Shown here one piece after another: positions 60,256 to 64,000 of a DNA stretch of 64,000 nucleotides. The notes under the pieces are model-generated. The model saw only the letters and a program-made list of their open reading frames with translations, had not been told where the DNA came from and made no database searches. This DNA is from an uncultured Bacteroidota bacterium. Lineage in GTDB: Bacteria; Bacteroidota; Bacteroidia; Flavobacteriales; BACL11. Made by a program: the position numbers and the translations under genes. Position 1 is the stretch's first letter, and each line of letters opens with the position of its first letter. The stretch lies in NCBI GenBank assembly GCA_902587125.1, contig CACIJW010000008.1, positions 1-64,000 of the forward strand. Reading direction: 5' to 3'.

Positions 60256-61484
60256 AGAGAGAGCTTTAGTTGCAAATATATACTAACATTATTAGATTCT
60301 CTTTGTTGCAAAAGACTTTCTAAATTATAACTTCCTATACAAAAGTTATTAGATTTTCCAAAAGTTAGTTTTGTGCCAATATTTAAATTATCGCTAAATC
60401 CACCATAGGATAGAATTGGAGAAAATAAAAAGTAATTTAAGTCAATAATTGATTCTGTATAAATTTGTGGAGCAAAACCATTTTTATACATTCCATCTTT
60501 GAATTTAATATCACTAATTTTTTCATAAAATTTTGTTGGATACCACAAAAAATTAAATCCAATTTTACTTGATCTGACAAATTGAATTTTTGATTCTGAG
60601 TCAATAACAAAGGATATTTGTGTCGGTAAGAACGAATATGTATTTGATTCACTACTAAATTTATTTAGATTAGTATTACTTAAAAAATTTGTATCACTAA
60701 TATTGATATCATCAGTTATTTCAATTCCACTATATACAAAATTAGAGTCTGAGTAGTTATTATTATTATCTAACCACTTTATAAATCCAAAATCCAAAAT
60801 TTGAATCTTATAAGTTTTACTTTGTGTTTTTTTAATAAAATTTAAGTCGACTGAAATACCATTTCCATTTCCACTAAAAAAACTACTCGAAAACTCTTTA
60901 GAATAAGTGCTAGAAACATCATAATCCAGTAAAATATTTGTGATATTTTGATTAGTATATAATGTTGCATTTTCTATGTTTGAGCTTATTAAATTATTTC
61001 CAATTAAATAGCCAATTTTATAACCAATTTGATAGTTCTTGAAGTTATGAGAGGAACCTAACTTGATTTGTTGATATTTTAAAGCACTAAAATAACTGCT
61101 ATTCAAATTTAGTGTATCAGAAATAGATCTTGAGTTACCAAAGAATACAAACTCAAAAAAATCTTTTTTTAAATTATAACTTGTGTATATTCTATCTGTA
61201 AAAGATAAACTGATTTTGTATTTAGAATTTTGGTAATAAAGTCCTACATAATTTTTAAAGTCTATATTGTGTTTATTTTCGTTATCTAAGTTATTGATAA
61301 AGTTATTTTTGAAATTTTCTGAAAGTTTTATTCCTGAGAATAATTTATCTATTTCTGATAATTTAAGATGATTACTACTAATTTTAAAATCTGAGTTTAA
61401 ATTAATATCAAAAGTGCTTACTTCAGCAGTTAAACTATTTGTAAATATTGTTACAAAAATAAGGAACAGCTTTATGTACTTCAA
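60252..61484 (-). CDS. DUF5723-like outer-membrane-associated protein
   Basis: Signal peptide; alternating beta-strand-like sequence; end LQLKLSL. Confidence 0.4.
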   Translation of the reverse strand: MKYIKLFLIFVTIFTNSLTAEVSTFDINLNSDFKISSNHLKLSEIDKLFSGIKLSENFKNNFINNLDNENKHNIDFKNYVGLYYQNSKYKISLSFTDRIYTSYNLKKDFFEFVFFGNSRSISDTLNLNSSYFSALKYQQIKLGSSHNFKNYQIGYKIGYLIGNNLISSNIENATLYTNQNITNILLDYDVSSTYSKEFSSSFFSGNGNGISVDLNFIKKTQSKTYKIQILDFGFIKWLDNNNNYSDSNFVYSGIEITDDINISDTNFLSNTNLNKFSSESNTYSFLPTQISFVIDSESKIQFVRSSKIGFNFLWYPTKFYEKISDIKFKDGMYKNGFAPQIYTESIIDLNYFLFSPILSYGGFSDNLNIGTKLTFGKSNNFCIGSYNLESLLQQRESNNVSIYLQLKLSL

Positions 61485-63490
61485 TTGATTCTATTTTTAT
61501 ATTTAACTGAAAGTGAAAAAATAAGTTTGTTTAAGTTGGAGAGCCTTATGTCATCTGTCATATCTGTTGAGCTAATATTGGCATTAATTAAAAGTTTTTC
61601 AGTTCCAATAAGATTATCATAATTTAATTCAACATTTGTATTTGAACTTTCTAAAACAAATCCTTCATTATCAACTATTGCTGAGTTTATATACTGATTA
61701 TTAACTATTGAGTCATGATTTAAAGGGTTAATTATGTTAAGATATAAATCGATAGGTAATGAATTATTAAAGTTTAAATAAACTTTCTCAACGTCTTCAT
61801 TATCTTCTATATTAAAGTGGATCTCTTCTTCTAAATATAGATTTCTAAAATTTAATGATAAAGGTACATCTAAAGTAATGTTACCCTCAACAGTTTGTTC
61901 AGTATATAGAAAATCTAGTTTACTTGCTTGTCCGTTGGGGTTAATATAGAAATCAACATCAACATAAATAAGATTAGGTTTTATTTCGATTAGTTTAGAA
62001 CATTCAGAATCAATACTAAAATTGATTTGGTTAATGTAATTAGAACCCATGATATGACTTGCTCTTTCAATAAAATAGTTATTTCCAATTATATTGTTTC
62101 CAAATTGATCTGTTCCAATTGTTTCAATTTCACTATGACTTTGAGTTTGGAACTGATTAACTTTAAAGCCTATGTCAGCACCTATATAATTATCTAAATT
62201 TAATCTTGCTTTTGCTGACTCAAGATCGAAGTAGTCAATATCTATATCATTAAATACTGTGATATCATCATTTAATTTCATATTGATTGTATCAGTTCCA
62301 ATAAATCCTAGACCGTAATCAGGATCAATATCGAACTGAATGAAAGTGTAAAAACTATCGTCCTCATTAATTGTTTCTAGTACACCAGTTGAATCAATAA
62401 AAATAAATAATTCAGTGTAAATTGTGTTAACTGTGTCTCCATTTAATCTATTTTCTTCACCTGAGAGATCGAGAACATAATCATCAAAATTGAAAAAGTA
62501 TTGTGTAGGTGTGGCTGAAGTATTTTCTGGTACAATAATATCTCCTGAGTTAAATGATATGCCATTCTTTTTTAAAGATGGAATCTTGTAAATTAGTTTA
62601 CCATTTGGTAGTGTGCTTAGTACATTTATTGTTACTGTACCTGACTTGATTTTAACTTCTTTAAGCTGTATAGGATCCAAATCTATTATCTGTTCTTCTT
62701 TTTTTACATAAATTTCTTGTTCAGGAAATATTGCAGATGCTGAGATAAACCCCAAACTAGATAAAGTAAAATTAGTTATCAATGCATCATCATAATTAAT
62801 ACCAACAGCACCATTACTTTGGTTAACATCCAAATTATTCAGTATTCCCACAACATTTTCTGGAATCGTAAGACCTGCAATTGAAATGCTATCAATAACT
62901 GAAGAGCCTGAACTAATTAATGGAAAATAAAAATTAGCTATTATGGAAAAATCAATCATATTAATAAGTGATATATCAATGTTTGATATATCTGTAGGAA
63001 AATTATTTATTATTTCAACAGATAAATAACCACTATGTAATGTCATGAAATCAAAATAGTCACTTGCGTCAATATTAATAGTGTCGTTGGAAATTATTGA
63101 GGGTAGGGCAGGTATTTGAGTATTACTTCCATTTGGAAAAATAATAGTGCCTAAAGGAATTTGATTCACAATACTACCGATAGTTGCAGTATCTGAAATT
63201 ACAATATCACTAAAAGATACGGAATCTAATGTTACACTATATTCATCAACTCTTGCATCAATTTTTAGTAATGAATCTAAATTTAAATTTTCAAGGTCGT
63301 AATTATATGAAAGAGTTATTTGATTATTATTTTGTGTATAGCTTAGATTGGTGTCTATAGAAATTATGTCATCTATGCTTAATTCAGTAAAAGCAACTGG
63401 TAGTAAAATATCCGTATCCCAGCTAGAAAGTCTAACATCTTTTTTACATGAGATAATTACAAGTAATAACAGAAAATAAAATCTGTACAT
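61481..63490 (-). CDS. Large lipoprotein of unknown function
   Basis: [18 protein letters not shown] lipobox; long beta-rich Asp/Asn/Ser-rich ORF; translationally coupled to neighbours. Confidence 0.55.
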   Translation of the reverse strand: MYRFYFLLLLVIISCKKDVRLSSWDTDILLPVAFTELSIDDIISIDTNLSYTQNNNQITLSYNYDLENLNLDSLLKIDARVDEYSVTLDSVSFSDIVISDTATIGSIVNQIPLGTIIFPNGSNTQIPALPSIISNDTINIDASDYFDFMTLHSGYLSVEIINNFPTDISNIDISLINMIDFSIIANFYFPLISSGSSVIDSISIAGLTIPENVVGILNNLDVNQSNGAVGINYDDALITNFTLSSLGFISASAIFPEQEIYVKKEEQIIDLDPIQLKEVKIKSGTVTINVLSTLPNGKLIYKIPSLKKNGISFNSGDIIVPENTSATPTQYFFNFDDYVLDLSGEENRLNGDTVNTIYTELFIFIDSTGVLETINEDDSFYTFIQFDIDPDYGLGFIGTDTINMKLNDDITVFNDIDIDYFDLESAKARLNLDNYIGADIGFKVNQFQTQSHSEIETIGTDQFGNNIIGNNYFIERASHIMGSNYINQINFSIDSECSKLIEIKPNLIYVDVDFYINPNGQASKLDFLYTEQTVEGNITLDVPLSLNFRNLYLEEEIHFNIEDNEDVEKVYLNFNNSLPIDLYLNIINPLNHDSIVNNQYINSAIVDNEGFVLESSNTNVELNYDNLIGTEKLLINANISSTDMTDDIRLSNLNKLIFSLSVKYKNRIN

Positions 63491-64000
63491 TAGTTTTCAA
63501 GTTCTAATTCAAATGATAGAATTTTACCATTTCTAGAGATTTCACATAATATATTATCTCCTGGTCTATATTTACTAATTTGCTCATGTAGATTTGCAAT
63601 TGTTTCAATCTTTTCACCGTCAATGCTAACAATGATATCTTTTTCTCTCATTTCTGTTTTTGAAGCAGCACCACCATCAATTATTTTGGTGATTAATACC
63701 CCACTTGTTTCATTTAGGCTGTAATATTTTTTTATTTCATCGTTAACCTCCATGATTTGAATGCCTATAAATGCTCTTTTAACTTCACCAAAATTTTTTA
63801 TATCATTTATGATTTTTTGAACAATGTTGGAAGGAATAGCAAATCCATATCCTGTATAAGAACCTGTATTTGACTTGATAGCAGTGTTTATTCCAATTAA
63901 TTCACCATCTAAATTCACTAAAGCACCACCAGAATTGCCCGGATTTATTGCAGCATCAGTTTGTAGAAAAGATTCAATGGCATGAGGATTGTTTAACAAA
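63490..64000 (-). CDS. HtrA/DegP-like trypsin-type serine protease with PDZ domain, truncated by the window edge
   Basis: [30 protein letters not shown] (catalytic Ser), [45 protein letters not shown]. Confidence 0.88.
   Translation of the reverse strand, partial: LLNNPHAIESFLQTDAAINPGNSGGALVNLDGELIGINTAIKSNTGSYTGYGFAIPSNIVQKIINDIKNFGEVKRAFIGIQIMEVNDEIKKYYSLNETSGVLITKIIDGGAASKTEMREKDIIVSIDGEKIETIANLHEQISKYRPGDNILCEISRNGKILSFELELEN

Overview
The window is AT-rich and looks like a Bacteroidota chromosome (Flavobacteriales-like). Support for that: type IX secretion-style proteins, SprB-type repeats, a TAnnTTTG-like -7 promoter element, PorE-like OmpA/PD40 proteins and A-rich leaders. (1) Positions 1-6996 on the minus strand are one uninterrupted reading frame that the ORF track does not list, because its stop lies outside the window. 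It encodes at least 2332 aa of a secreted multi-domain adhesin-like protein with 14 'GCTDPxAxNYDxxAxxDDGSC' repeats, SprB-like repeats, MAM-like, LTD-like and GEVED-like segments, and a duplicated ~150 aa cassette. (2) 7300-30000 is mostly housekeeping: mnmE, sucD, fabG, a VWA protein, an SPFH protein, hutI, aroC, a symporter, two PorE-like OmpA proteins, rplS, trmD, a phosphoribosyltransferase, aroK, tRNA-Lys, tRNA-Leu, SUI1, a lipid kinase and a fused E1 dehydrogenase. (3) About 30045-49673 is a one-strand capsule/exopolysaccharide locus. It has Wza- and Wzc-like genes (the latter with a Gly-Tyr tail), a short NeuB, a NeuA-HAD phosphatase fusion, three different sulfotransferases, several glycosyltransferases including a candidate sialyltransferase, a flippase, a polymerase, a FemAB/GNAT-like enzyme, a deacetylase and a NodU-type carbamoyltransferase. 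The combination suggests a sulfated, nonulosonic-acid-containing surface glycan and is the strongest candidate for an unusual system here. (4) 49670-64000 holds an orphan pabA/trpG-type amidotransferase, lptD, an amidase, an MCE protein, Fe-S proteins, umuDC, kdsA, DUF5723-like and lipoprotein genes, and a truncated HtrA-like protease. No CRISPR array, rRNA or transposase was seen. All assignments come from reading motifs by eye; no database search was possible.
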